The position numbers were made by a program, and so were the translations under genes. Below the pieces are notes generated by a model. The model saw only the letters and a program-made list of their open reading frames with translations, had not been told where the DNA came from and did no database searches. DNA of 41,239 nt, taken from Fibrobacterota bacterium. Lineage in GTDB: Bacteria > Fibrobacterota > Fibrobacteria > UBA11236. Positions 22,644 through 31,105 of this stretch are shown in pieces; the stretch's first letter is position 1; every line of letters begins with the position of its first letter. The stretch lies in NCBI GenBank assembly GCA_023249635.1, contig JAHFCH010000006.1, forward strand, positions 1-41,239, given 5' to 3'.

Positions 22644-23705
22644 TCAGAACTGTTTCAAAAACCGGTTATCGTTCCTCGTCAAGTGGCTGATATCCGGGAT
22701 GCCGTACTTCAACATGGTAATCCGGTCGATCCCGAAGCCGAAGGCGAAGCCGGAGTATTCCTCGGGATCCCATCCCAACTTGCCGAACACGTTCGGATCG
22801 ACGCTGCCGCAGCCGCCGATCTCGATCCAACCCGTGGTCTTGCAGGTGCGGCAGGGTTGGCCGTTGTTGTGGCCTTGTCCGCCGCAGAAATAGCACGACA
22901 CGTCCATCTCCGCCGAGGGCTCGGTGAAGGGGAAATAACTGGGGCGGAAGCGCATGGTGGTCTTATCGCCGAACATGTGCCGGGCCCACACGAAGAGGGT
23001 TCCCTTGAGGTGGGCGAAGGAGATGTCCTTGTCCACCACCAGGCATTCCACCTGCTGGAACATGGGCGAATGGGTGGCGTCATTGTCCACGCGGTAAACG
23101 AAACCGGGGGCGATGATGCGGATGGGCTGGCCCGGATGGGTCTCCATGTAATGCGCCTGCACGTTGGAGGTATGCGTGCGCAGCACCACCTGATCGTCCA
23201 CGTAGAAGGTATCATGCATGTCACGGGAGGGATGATCGGGCGGGATGTTGAGCGCCTCGAAGTTGTACCAGTCGTTGTCGACCTCGGGACCGGCGGCCAG
23301 TTCGAAACCCAGCCCTTGGAAGAAGGAGATGATCTCCTCGCGCACCTGGGACATGGGATGCAGGGAACCTTGGGGAATGCGGTACCCAGGTAAGGTGGCG
23401 TCCAGGGTCGAACCCGCCAGGCTGCCGGCGATGTCGGCTTCCTTGATGCCTTGCTGCATCGAATCGAAGAGGCCCTCGGCGTAATCGCGCAATTCGTTGA
23501 CGAGCTTGCCGAAGTCCGGGCGCTGTTCGGCGGGCAGGGTTCCCATGGAGCGCAACAGGCCGGAGATGTCGCCCTTCTTGCCCTGGTAGCGGATCTTGGC
23601 GTCCTCGAATACCTTGCTGAGCCCCTTCTCGCCGGCTGCGAGTTTGGCCTGCAAGGATTGCATTTCCGCGTCGAGGCGGACGCGGATATCTTGGATAAGC
23701 TGCAT
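22644..23705 (-). CDS. pheS: PheS, phenylalanyl-tRNA synthetase alpha subunit
   Basis: 353 residues. The N-terminal coiled coil (about 1-85) contacts tRNA-Phe. Class II motifs follow: LNIPPDHPSRDMHDTFYV, motif 2 VDNDATHSPMFQQVECLVVD, and motif 3 GFAFGFGIDRITMLKYG, which binds ATP. A CxxC...CxxC cluster (CYFCGGQG, CRTCKTTGWIEIGGCG) is present with a small HNNGQP insertion; it is a known feature of some bacterial PheS and may bind zinc. There is no obvious Shine-Dalgarno before ATG 23705. It is first in the pheS-pheT-zapB-zapA run. Confidence 0.97.
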   Translation of the reverse strand: MQLIQDIRVRLDAEMQSLQAKLAAGEKGLSKVFEDAKIRYQGKKGDISGLLRSMGTLPAEQRPDFGKLVNELRDYAEGLFDSMQQGIKEADIAGSLAGSTLDATLPGYRIPQGSLHPMSQVREEIISFFQGLGFELAAGPEVDNDWYNFEALNIPPDHPSRDMHDTFYVDDQVVLRTHTSNVQAHYMETHPGQPIRIIAPGFVYRVDNDATHSPMFQQVECLVVDKDISFAHLKGTLFVWARHMFGDKTTMRFRPSYFPFTEPSAEMDVSCYFCGGQGHNNGQPCRTCKTTGWIEIGGCGSVDPNVFGKLGWDPEEYSGFAFGFGIDRITMLKYGIPDISHLTRNDNRFLKQF

Positions 23706-23823
23706 TGGGTCGGAAAACTCCCGGCTGAACCCGCGGAAATATAGCTATCCCCGCCGACCGGCGCCGGGCGTGGGTGCCGAAGCGGGCCCAGCCGAATGGC
23801 CGTGGTCGCAGGCAGGACGGGCT

Positions 23824-26517
23824 TCAGGGCTCGATGGAAGCCGTGGGCGGCGGCGCATCCGGCTTGGGCGCTTCCCGGCTCACCAGCATTTTGTCGAGGT
23901 ATTTCACCGCGGGCGAATGCTCCATGAAATCATCCAACTGATTGGCCATTTCCTCCTGGGCCACCGCCGACAGGGACCAGCCCAACGGGAGCGGCGCCTG
24001 GGTCTCCTTCAATATGGCCTCGATTACTTTGGCTTTCGGGGCGCCGGGCCGCTGCAGATAGGCCACGCGGGCCATCTGGATCTTGACCGCGTCCAGGGAG
24101 AAATCGCCCCGCGCGCCGCGGGTATTGAGCAAGGTCCGCAAGGGTACCGTGGTCTCCTTGAGCACCAGCAACGGATTGGGCACGGCCCCGGTGCTGAGCC
24201 GGATGGCATTCTTGGAAGTACGCTCCTGGAAGCGGATTACCAGCATGATGGGCACCACGTCCACGGTATCCTTGGCCCTGCAATAACGGTAGCTGGAGGA
24301 ATCGAGCACGCGCCGCGCGGCGTTGAGGATTTCCCCCGCGGTTGCGGATCCCGAATTCTCGAAATAGGCCCCGTCCACCACATGGCCCGCCAGCTTGCCG
24401 TCCTTCACCAAGCTGCCCGCGGGCGATACGTAGGTGAAGCGGGCGCTTACATGGGCCGCGGTGGAAAGCCGCATGGGATGATCGGCCAGTTCCGCCACAT
24501 TGCGGGCGGCGGATACCTCTTCGCGACCCAAGGCCACGGGCGCGCTTATCAGGCGCCAGCCATTCTCGGCCCAGGTCCCGTTGAGGAACAGCGCGGGCAC
24601 GCGCCAGGACGGTCCCGGCTGGCGCCACAGGGAATCGAAGGGCGCCGCGAAATAATCCGAAGTCTTGAAGGTCGACTTCCAGGCCCGCTCCCACGATTGC
24701 TCCAGGGCCCTGCCTCGATCGAAAAAGCCCACGGGAAAAGGCAGGAAGCGTTGCACCAAATCCGGGAACAGGAGGTAGGCCAATGCCGGCGAGAGGAAAT
24801 CGCGCCCCAACACGCTGCGGGAGCAGGCCACCCAGGTGTTCTTGACCGCGCCGTCGTAATCCTTGCAGGCCGGCGGCTCCGCCTGCGGTGAGAGACCGAT
24901 ACGATGGGCCGCCTGGGCCGCGAATACCGATGAGCCCACGCTGCCGCCGGAAACGCCCGAGAGCCCGGCGACGCCGGAAGCGAAGCAGGGATAGCGATCC
25001 TGCAGGGCCGAAAGCACCGAAGCCGTCCAGTACGCGGCGCGGATGCCGCCGCCTTCCGCGGCCACGATGATCATCGGCTGGGCCTTGCCCTGGGCCTCCG
25101 GGCAACGATCGCCCGAACTCGCCAGCCAATCCTGGATGTAGGCGTGCAGGCTGGGCTCCAGCGGCACCGGGTTCGGCAAGGCGCTCATCTGCCGTACGGG
25201 ATGGTTATCGTTGATGATCCCGAACCCGACAAGCGCCAGGATAAGCGCGGTGAAGACGGGTAAGGGATGGGAGCGTTGCCCCGAGACGCCGGGTTGCTTC
25301 TCGGAAAAGGTGGTCAACATGCTACCGATGCTGATCCAGCTGGCGCATGCGAAGATGAGGATGCCGGCGGCGTTGAGGGATCCGGGCAGCTCCGGGAGCC
25401 AAGTCACGATGGCGAGCACGGCCAAGAAGCCGAAGCCCGAGAACCACCAGATGCGCGGGAAGCGCATCAGGGGATGGGTCATGAAGCGGGCGGGATCGTT
25501 CTCGGGCGTCAGCGGGGGATTTCCGGCCGTCATGGCGCGCATCTCTCCCGTAGCCTCGGCGCGCGCGCTCTGGGCCTCGCGCAAAGCACGATGTCCAACG
25601 AAGAACAGGGACAAGACGCCGCCCAGGAACATCTCGATGAGCGCGGCCCGGTTCAGGGAATGCCAGGCATGCCCCTCCACCCCGCCGCGGTCGACGATCC
25701 ACAGACTGGGAAGGTAAGCGGCCAGGTAGGCGGTCCATAATCCCAGCAGCAGAACCGGAAACAGGCGGGGCCCCGCGAAAAGCAAAGCGAAAACGGGGAG
25801 GCTGATAAGCAGGCGGGCCCAGCCGTAGTCGCCGGAGAGGTAGGCATAACTGGCCTGATGCAAGGCCATGGCCGGGATGAGGCAGGCCAGCGCTCCCAGG
25901 ATGCGGGGGAAGTTCACCTGGATGCCGGTGGTGCGATGCTCGGGACGGAAGCGCTCGATGAGGTATGCGCTGGAGAACCACAACGCGAAGGCGAAGAGGA
26001 TGATGCTGCCGTGGAAGAAGCAGGCGCGCAGGTAATACCAGAAATCGAAATAATGCTTGTGCTCGAACAGGGTGCGCAGGGACTCCTCGCCTTGGGGCAC
26101 CAAGAGAAAGGTGGCCCCGACCATGGCCAGCATGGCGACGCCGAAACGGCACAGCCACAGGTAGCTGCCAATCTCGTTGACGGGACCGCGGAGATTCTCG
26201 AAGCAGGTGCGGAAGGTACGCCGCCGCGTCATGGCTATTTGCAGAACGAGCACGCCGAGGGATGCGGCCAAGCCCAGCCATCCGAACAAGGGCCTGTCAT
26301 CGGCGAGGCCGGCCAGCAGATCGCGCTTGGCATAGGCGAAGATGCCGGGGATGATTACGGGAAGCAACGACGAGGAGACCACAATGAAACTGAGGAGCAA
26401 TGATCGGCTATGCGCCAGATCGGCTTTGCTCGGCGTGGCGTTGACCGCCATACGGGCGCCGAAAGTGGCCTGCCCGGGAGGGATTTGCGGAGGGGTTTTC
26501 AAGGTGGGTTCGGACAT
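23824..26517 (-). CDS. Large membrane protein with C-terminal patatin-like phospholipase domain
   Basis: 897 residues. Residues 40-435 contain about ten hydrophobic spans (for example LLLSFIVVSSSLLPVIIPG, LGLAASLGVLVLQIAM, SIILFAFALWFSSAYLI, VLLLGLWTAYLAAYL). Residues about 480-870 form a patatin-like hydrolase. The glycine-rich oxyanion motif is EGGGIRAAY (489-491), the nucleophile is S523 in GVSGGS, and the catalytic Asp is D715 in VVDGAYFENSG, so the Ser-Asp dyad looks intact. Expected activity is acyl-ester hydrolysis of membrane lipid; substrate and side of the membrane are unknown. Patatins are usually soluble, so this architecture is uncommon. It lies alone between the rplT terminator and pheS. 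Confidence 0.82.
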   Translation of the reverse strand: MSEPTLKTPPQIPPGQATFGARMAVNATPSKADLAHSRSLLLSFIVVSSSLLPVIIPGIFAYAKRDLLAGLADDRPLFGWLGLAASLGVLVLQIAMTRRRTFRTCFENLRGPVNEIGSYLWLCRFGVAMLAMVGATFLLVPQGEESLRTLFEHKHYFDFWYYLRACFFHGSIILFAFALWFSSAYLIERFRPEHRTTGIQVNFPRILGALACLIPAMALHQASYAYLSGDYGWARLLISLPVFALLFAGPRLFPVLLLGLWTAYLAAYLPSLWIVDRGGVEGHAWHSLNRAALIEMFLGGVLSLFFVGHRALREAQSARAEATGEMRAMTAGNPPLTPENDPARFMTHPLMRFPRIWWFSGFGFLAVLAIVTWLPELPGSLNAAGILIFACASWISIGSMLTTFSEKQPGVSGQRSHPLPVFTALILALVGFGIINDNHPVRQMSALPNPVPLEPSLHAYIQDWLASSGDRCPEAQGKAQPMIIVAAEGGGIRAAYWTASVLSALQDRYPCFASGVAGLSGVSGGSVGSSVFAAQAAHRIGLSPQAEPPACKDYDGAVKNTWVACSRSVLGRDFLSPALAYLLFPDLVQRFLPFPVGFFDRGRALEQSWERAWKSTFKTSDYFAAPFDSLWRQPGPSWRVPALFLNGTWAENGWRLISAPVALGREEVSAARNVAELADHPMRLSTAAHVSARFTYVSPAGSLVKDGKLAGHVVDGAYFENSGSATAGEILNAARRVLDSSSYRYCRAKDTVDVVPIMLVIRFQERTSKNAIRLSTGAVPNPLLVLKETTVPLRTLLNTRGARGDFSLDAVKIQMARVAYLQRPGAPKAKVIEAILKETQAPLPLGWSLSAVAQEEMANQLDDFMEHSPAVKYLDKMLVSREAPKPDAPPPTASIEP

Positions 26518-26672
26518 GGCTCGCTCCCGTCGCGCGCGCGTCCAGGATTAGGCCGTATTCCGCAGGTTGCGGTAACACGGCGGTTAGCGTCCGCGGCGCG
26601 CCCCAGTATTTAGCTTTTTTAGGTTGGTTCAGGTCGGGAAAGCGAGAGGGGAAATCGCGGATACAATGAAAA

Positions 26673-26696
26673 GGCCGGGGCTTTGGGGCCCCGGCC
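26673..26696 (-). terminator. Intrinsic terminator of the thrS-infC-rpmI-rplT operon
   Basis: A perfect 9-bp GC stem (GGCCGGGGC, 26673-26681, with GCCCCGGCC, 26688-26696) and a 6-nt loop are followed on the minus strand by TTTTCATT. A second small hairpin, GAAACGCG with CGCGTTTC, lies between it and the rplT stop. This is the clearest Rho-independent terminator in the window. Confidence 0.93.
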
Positions 26697-26742
26697 TCGG
26701 AAACGCGAAGCGCGTTTCAATTACTTCGATCCGTTACGAAAC

Positions 26743-27093
26743 TTACTTCGCCTTGGCGAGCTCGACCACTTTCGCGAAAGCGGCCGAGTCGGAGAGAGCC
26801 AAGTCGGCCAGGATCTTGCGATCGAGGTTGATGGCGGCTTTCTTGAGTCCGGCGATCAGGCGCGAATAGGTGGTACCGAGTTCGCGGGCCGCGGCATTGA
26901 TGCGCACGGTCCAAAGCGTACGGTAGGCGGCTTTCCGATCGCGGCGATGCTCCGTCGCGAATTTACGGGCCTTGTCTACCGCTTCCTTGGCGAGCTTAAG
27001 GTTCGACTTCTTACGGCCGTAGAATCCCTTGGCGCGCTTGAGGATCTTCTTGCGGCGTTGGCGTGAGGCTACTGATGGTTTGCTTCTGGGCAT
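26743..27093 (-). CDS. rplT: Ribosomal protein L20
   Basis: 116 residues, the usual length. It opens MPRSKPSVASRQRRKKIL, then KRAKGFYGRKKSNLKLAKEA, RRDRKAAYRTLWTVRINAA and YSRLIAGLKKAAINLDRK, all typical of bL20. It binds 23S rRNA early in large-subunit assembly and in some bacteria represses its own operon; no L20 operator was recognisable here. AGGAG lies 8 nt before ATG 27093. rpmI is 22 nt upstream. Confidence 0.98.
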   Translation of the reverse strand: MPRSKPSVASRQRRKKILKRAKGFYGRKKSNLKLAKEAVDKARKFATEHRRDRKAAYRTLWTVRINAAARELGTTYSRLIAGLKKAAINLDRKILADLALSDSAAFAKVVELAKAK

Positions 27094-27115
27094 TTCTCTA
27101 TCTCCTGATACTCTC

Positions 27116-27316
27116 TTAGCCGCCGATGCCGAGCAGGCGCTTCATGCGCGGCTCTTCGGTGGGGCCCACGTAGAAGGCACCGCCGGCGCGACGCTTCATT
27201 TCGGGCTTCTTCTTGCCCATGATGTGATTCTTGTTCGCGCCCTTGCGCTTCAGCTTGCCGTTGGCGGTAACCTTGAAACGCTTCTTGGCTCCGCTGTGGG
27301 TCTTCATCTTAGGCAT
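27116..27316 (-). CDS. rpmI: Ribosomal protein L35
   Basis: 66 residues beginning [20 protein letters not shown], diagnostic for bL35, with the basic [20 protein letters not shown] stretch following. It ends in GIGG, a residue or two longer than many relatives. Position between infC and rplT is the near-universal arrangement. Confidence 0.98.
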   Translation of the reverse strand: MPKMKTHSGAKKRFKVTANGKLKRKGANKNHIMGKKKPEMKRRAGGAFYVGPTEEPRMKRLLGIGG

Positions 27317-27355
27317 TTACTTATCCTCTTCCTTACGCTTCGATACTCGCTTGGC

Positions 27356-28039
27356 TCAAGCCTGCGGGGCCGGAGCCGTTTCGCTCTTGGGTTCCACCGG
27401 CGCTGCCGCCGGGGCGGGAGCACCTTCCGCTTCCGCCGCAGGCTTGGCTCCCGGCACCCCAGGGGCGGCAGGAGCTTTCGGCTTGACGACGGGCTGCACG
27501 TGGTGCTTCACCGGTCCGAAAATCGTGGTCACGTTACGACCTTCTTGTATCGATCCCGTTTCCGCGAGTCCGATACCAACGAGGTCCACGACCATCTTCT
27601 TCAACCAACGCGAACCGAATTCCATGTGGGCCATTTCGCGGCCACGGAACACGACGGTTGCCTTGACTTTGAAGCCCTTTTCCAGGAATTCCTTCGCCTG
27701 AACGAGGCGGTAATTATAGTCATTTTCTCCCGTTTTGGGATGGAACTTGATCTCCTTGACCTTGATGACGTGCTGCTTCGCTTTGGACGCCTTGGCCTTT
27801 TTTGAGATTTCGTACTTATACTTGCCGAAATCCATGATACGGCATACCGGAGGCTGGGCCGTGGGGCTCACCTCGACAAGATCAAGTCCGCGTTCCTTCG
27901 CCCGTTCAATGGCTGCCGGAACCGTAAGCACTCCCAATTGCTTCCCATCGGCGTCGATGACACGCACTTCATAGGTGCGGATATGTTCGTTGATGCGGAT
28001 GGTTTCTTTGGGGGCGCTGAAAAACGGTCTTCTCTGCAA
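27356..28039 (-). CDS. infC: Translation initiation factor IF-3, non-ATG start and Ala/Pro-rich tail
   Basis: IF-3 prevents premature 30S-50S joining and proofreads the start codon. RINEHIRTYEVRVIDADGKQ, LDLVEVSPTAQPPVCRIMDF, KEIKFHPKTGENDYNYR and VVFRGREMAH are diagnostic. The start must be non-ATG: an in-frame TAG lies at 28045-28043, TTG 28039 is the only standard start before the conserved block, and the first internal Met is around residue 69. IF-3 discriminates against rare start codons, so this may be part of autoregulation, as AUU is in E. coli infC. The protein is 227 residues instead of about 175 because of a low-complexity Ala/Pro/Glu C-terminal tail. thrS ends 36 nt upstream. Confidence 0.96.
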   Translation of the reverse strand: MQRRPFFSAPKETIRINEHIRTYEVRVIDADGKQLGVLTVPAAIERAKERGLDLVEVSPTAQPPVCRIMDFGKYKYEISKKAKASKAKQHVIKVKEIKFHPKTGENDYNYRLVQAKEFLEKGFKVKATVVFRGREMAHMEFGSRWLKKMVVDLVGIGLAETGSIQEGRNVTTIFGPVKHHVQPVVKPKAPAAPGVPGAKPAAEAEGAPAPAAAPVEPKSETAPAPQA

Positions 28040-28075
28040 TCTCTACCTTTCGTGAACTTGGTTCCAGGAAAGAGG

Positions 28076-29995
28076 TTAACCCCCTTTTGTGGAAACCTCC
28101 AATTTAAATTTTTCCATGGCCTCGTCTAAGGAAAACGCACCTAAATCCCCGGTTTTACGCTTCCGAAGGGTGATTTTTCCGGACTGGGCCTCTTTTTCGC
28201 CCAAAATGATGAGGTAAGGGACCTTCTCCCGCTCCCCTTCGCGGATTTTGAACCCGATTTTATCGTTCCGCTCGTCCACCTCGGAGAGGTATCCGGCGTC
28301 CAGAAGCTTCCGGTTCACTTCCCGGCTATACTCCAAGGTCTTTTCCGAGACCGGGAGCACCCGTACCTGCTGCGGGTTCATCCACATGGGCAGGTCCCCG
28401 CCGAAGTTCTCGATGAGGATGGCGATGAATCGCTCCAGGGATCCGAATACCGCGCGATGCAACATCACGGGGGCATGTTTGGATCCGTCCGATGCGACGT
28501 ACTCGGCGCCCAAGCGATCGGCGGTATTGAAGTCGACCTGGATGGTGCCGCATTGCCAATGGCGGCCAAGGGAATCCTTGAGGGTGAATTCCAGCTTGGG
28601 GCCATAGAAGGCGCCGTCGCCCTTGTTCATGACGTAGGCGAGGTTGGCGCGGCCGCAGGCTTCGCTCAAGGCGGCTTCGGCCTTGTCCCAGGCGTCGTCG
28701 CTGCCCACGCGCTTCTCGGGGCGATCCGCAAGCTTTACGATGATGTCAGTGAACCCGAACTCGGCGTAGATTTCCTGCAGCAGCTTGCAGAAGTCCGCCA
28801 CTTCGTCCGCGATCTGTTCGACCGTGCAGAAGATGTGGGCATCGTCCTGGGTGAAACCGCGTACGCGCATCAGGCCGTGGATGGCACCCGCCAGTTCGTT
28901 GCGGTGGCATTTGCCGAACTCGGAAAGGCGCACGGGCAGATCGCGGAACGATTTGATCCCTTGCTTGAAGATCTCCACGTGGCACGGGCAATTCATGGGC
29001 TTGATGACGAACTCGCGGTTCTCGCTCTCGGTAAAGAACATGAGGTCCGCGTAATTGGCGACATGGCCGGACTTGACGTAGAGGTTCTTCTCCACCACTT
29101 CGGGCGTGCGCACTTCCTGGTAGCCGCGGCGCGAAAGCTTCTGGCGTATGTATTCCATCAGGGTGGAATACAGTTTCCATCCGCGCGCGTGCCAGAACAC
29201 CATGCCCGGCGAACCTTCCTCCATGTGGAAGTAGTCGAGCTCCTTGCCCACCTTGCGGTGATCCCGCTTCTTGGCCTCTTCCAGCATGAAGAGATGCTTT
29301 TCGAGATCGTCCTTGGACGTGAAGGCGGTGGCATAGATGCGCTGCAGCATGGGCCGCTTCTCGTCCCCGCGCCAGTAGGCGCCCGCTACGGAAAGCAGTT
29401 TGAAATGCCCGAGCTTGCCGGTGGAAGGCACGTGGGGACCGCGGCAGAGATCCCCGAAAGGGCCCTGCTGGTAGAAGCTTACGGAATCGTCCGTCCACTC
29501 TTCCATCATCTCGACCTTGTAGGGTTCGCGATGGGCGGGATCCTTATAATAGGCGATGGCCTCGGAGCGGGGCTTTTCGGAGCGCACCACGGGCAGATCC
29601 GCTTTGGCGAAATCGCGCATCTTGGCTTCGATGGCGGGGAAATCGTCCGGGCTGAACTTGTGCGGCGAATCGAAATCGTAGTAGAAGCCGTTCTCGATGA
29701 TGGGACCGATGGTAAGCAGGGTGCCCGGGAACAGCTCGGTTACGGCCATGGCCATGAGATGGGCCGTGGAATGGCGGATGATCTCCACCGCTTCCGGATT
29801 CTGGGTGGTGAGTACGCGGAGCTGCCCGTCCTCATGGAGGGTGCGGGAGAGATCCATTTCCTTGCCGTTGTAGATGGCGGCGATGGCGCTTTTGGCCAGG
29901 CCGGGGCCGATTTTCTTTACGGCGTCCAGCACGGTGGCGCCGGATTCGACTTCCAGTACGGAATTGTTGGGCAGGGTGACTTTGACTATGGACAA
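28076..29995 (-). CDS. thrS: Threonyl-tRNA synthetase
   Basis: 639 residues, the normal length. The TGS domain (1-62), the editing domain with HSTAHLMAMAV, the class II catalytic core (GFTQDDAHIF, MNCPCHVEIFK with the zinc Cys, RNELAGAIHGLMRVRG) and the C-terminal anticodon-binding domain (VRVLPVSEKTLEYS) are all present. It starts at TTG 29995 with GGAG 5 nt upstream; an in-frame ATG does not occur before the TGS domain. It follows tRNA-Val and precedes infC, as in many bacteria. Confidence 0.97.
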   Translation of the reverse strand: MSIVKVTLPNNSVLEVESGATVLDAVKKIGPGLAKSAIAAIYNGKEMDLSRTLHEDGQLRVLTTQNPEAVEIIRHSTAHLMAMAVTELFPGTLLTIGPIIENGFYYDFDSPHKFSPDDFPAIEAKMRDFAKADLPVVRSEKPRSEAIAYYKDPAHREPYKVEMMEEWTDDSVSFYQQGPFGDLCRGPHVPSTGKLGHFKLLSVAGAYWRGDEKRPMLQRIYATAFTSKDDLEKHLFMLEEAKKRDHRKVGKELDYFHMEEGSPGMVFWHARGWKLYSTLMEYIRQKLSRRGYQEVRTPEVVEKNLYVKSGHVANYADLMFFTESENREFVIKPMNCPCHVEIFKQGIKSFRDLPVRLSEFGKCHRNELAGAIHGLMRVRGFTQDDAHIFCTVEQIADEVADFCKLLQEIYAEFGFTDIIVKLADRPEKRVGSDDAWDKAEAALSEACGRANLAYVMNKGDGAFYGPKLEFTLKDSLGRHWQCGTIQVDFNTADRLGAEYVASDGSKHAPVMLHRAVFGSLERFIAILIENFGGDLPMWMNPQQVRVLPVSEKTLEYSREVNRKLLDAGYLSEVDERNDKIGFKIREGEREKVPYLIILGEKEAQSGKITLRKRKTGDLGAFSLDEAMEKFKLEVSTKGG

Positions 29996-30082
29996 GTGGG
30001 CTCCGCTGATTCTGAAGCGGGAAAATTAGAAAACTAAGGGATTATGGGGGAAAGCGGGGAGGAAGGGTGAGGAGCGGGAACC

Positions 30083-30156
30083 TGGACGATACTGGACTCG
30101 AACCAGTGACCCCTACCATGTCAAGGTAATACTCTAACCAGCTGAGCTAATCGTCC
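30083..30156 (-). tRNA. tRNA-Val (anticodon GAC)
   Basis: 74 nt folding as a cloverleaf. The acceptor stem is GGACGAT with ATCGTCC and discriminator A at 30083. The D-arm contains AGCTCAGCTGGTTAGAG. The anticodon loop TTGACAT is closed by TACC and GGTA and reads GAC (Val codons GUC/GUU). The T-arm is GGTTCGAGTCC. CCA is not encoded; the next bases are GG. It lies 87 nt upstream of thrS on the same strand, probably on one transcript. Confidence 0.97.
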
Positions 30157-30191
30157 GGATTTCTCGGGATCCCGGGTGACAAAATCCGGGA

Positions 30192-30219
30192 CCCAACCTG
30201 GCTTTTAAACCGGGTTGGG
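30192..30219. other. Hairpin upstream of tRNA-Val
   Basis: CCCAACC (30192-30198) pairs with GGTTGGG (30213-30219), extended inward by GG/CC around an AT-rich loop. It would lie at the very 5' end of a transcript starting near 30220, or act as a barrier between the divergent tRNA and biotin transcripts. No T-run follows on either strand. A BirA-type biotin operator was looked for and not found. Confidence 0.4.
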
Positions 30220-30226
30220 ATGGGGA

Positions 30227-30256
30227 AAACTAGTTCGGGCTGCACCGGTTTGTCAA
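30227..30256 (-). promoter_or_regulatory. Candidate promoter of tRNA-Val-thrS-infC-rpmI-rplT
   Basis: On the minus strand a perfect -35 TTGACA reads 30256-30251. Eighteen nucleotides on, TAGTTT (30232-30227) is a weak -10. Transcription would start near 30220, about 64 nt before the tRNA. The -10 match is poor, so this is tentative. Confidence 0.35.
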
Positions 30257-30376
30257 TCGAAGCGCCCCCAACGGTTCCCGCCGATCCCTGGTGCCCGGAT
30301 GGTCCCGGGTATTGGAATTGGCTCTCAGGGTATAGATTTTTGCATGGCCTTTCCCCCCGCGGACGGGCGGAGAACC

Positions 30377-31105
30377 ATGGGCAAGATCCTCTTTATCACC
30401 GGAACAGGTACCGACGTAGGCAAGACCGGGCTCTGCCTGGCCGCTTTGCTTTGGGCCCGGGCCAGGGGTCTGCGGACCGCCTACCATAAACCGGTCCAAT
30501 GCGGAACTTCCCCTTTCGGTGTTCCGCCCCGCGAAGGCGGGGACGCGGATTGGATGTCCTGGATGGCGGGCGGGGCTCCCACCGCCCACGTAACCTATGC
30601 GTTACGCATGGCCGCTTCGCCGCATCTGGCCGCCGAGCGGGAAGGCGCCGAAATATCCCTGGCCGTAATCCGCGACGATTTGCGTGGGCTCTCCCGTTCC
30701 CACGATCTGGTTCTCTGCGAAGGCGCGGGTGGTGCCGCCGTCCCGCTCGATCGCCAAGGCGCGACCTTGGCCCTGATCGCCGCCGAAGCCGGCGCGCCCG
30801 CGCTGATCGCCGCGGCGCCCGGGCTCGGTACCCTGCACCATACCCTGTCCACCCTCGCCTGGTTGCGGCAGGCCGGGGTTCCCATCGCGGGTTTCGCCTT
30901 TTGCCATCGCGCGGCGGTTCCCGATCCCCTGGCCGCGGACAATCGCCGCACCATTTCCGAACTCGCCCGTATCCCCTGCTTCGGCGAAATGCCTTTCTCC
31001 CCCGCCCTTGCCCAAGGGCGCCCGCCCACTGCGGCCGAAGCCCTGGGGCTTTGGCAACCGTTGGCGGCGGCGCTGGATACCTGGTATACCGGGGAGGGTC
31101 CATGA
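30377..31105 (+). CDS. bioD: BioD, dethiobiotin synthetase
   Basis: Carboxylates 7,8-diaminopelargonate to dethiobiotin with ATP and CO2. The P-loop is GTGTDVGKT (9-17). YHKPVQCGT, DLVLCEGAGGAAVPL and APALIAAAPGLGTLHHTL follow in family order. ATG 30377 is chosen because GGAG lies 5 nt upstream and the N-terminus MGKILFITGTGTDVGK is canonical; longer frames exist but add unrelated residues. 242 residues. Its stop overlaps the bioF start by 4 nt (ATGA). Confidence 0.95.
   Translation: MGKILFITGTGTDVGKTGLCLAALLWARARGLRTAYHKPVQCGTSPFGVPPREGGDADWMSWMAGGAPTAHVTYALRMAASPHLAAEREGAEISLAVIRDDLRGLSRSHDLVLCEGAGGAAVPLDRQGATLALIAAEAGAPALIAAAPGLGTLHHTLSTLAWLRQAGVPIAGFAFCHRAAVPDPLAADNRRTISELARIPCFGEMPFSPALAQGRPPTAAEALGLWQPLAAALDTWYTGEGP

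Noticed and set aside
28457-30037. Long plus-strand open frame (526 codons) opposite thrS
   Set aside because: Antisense to the complete thrS, no motif, no ribosome-binding site, and a shadow-like composition.
30192-30219. BirA biotin operator in front of bioD
   Set aside because: The palindrome CCCAACC/GGTTGGG lacks the TTGTAAACC-type half-site and spacing known for BirA; it fits better as a leader hairpin.
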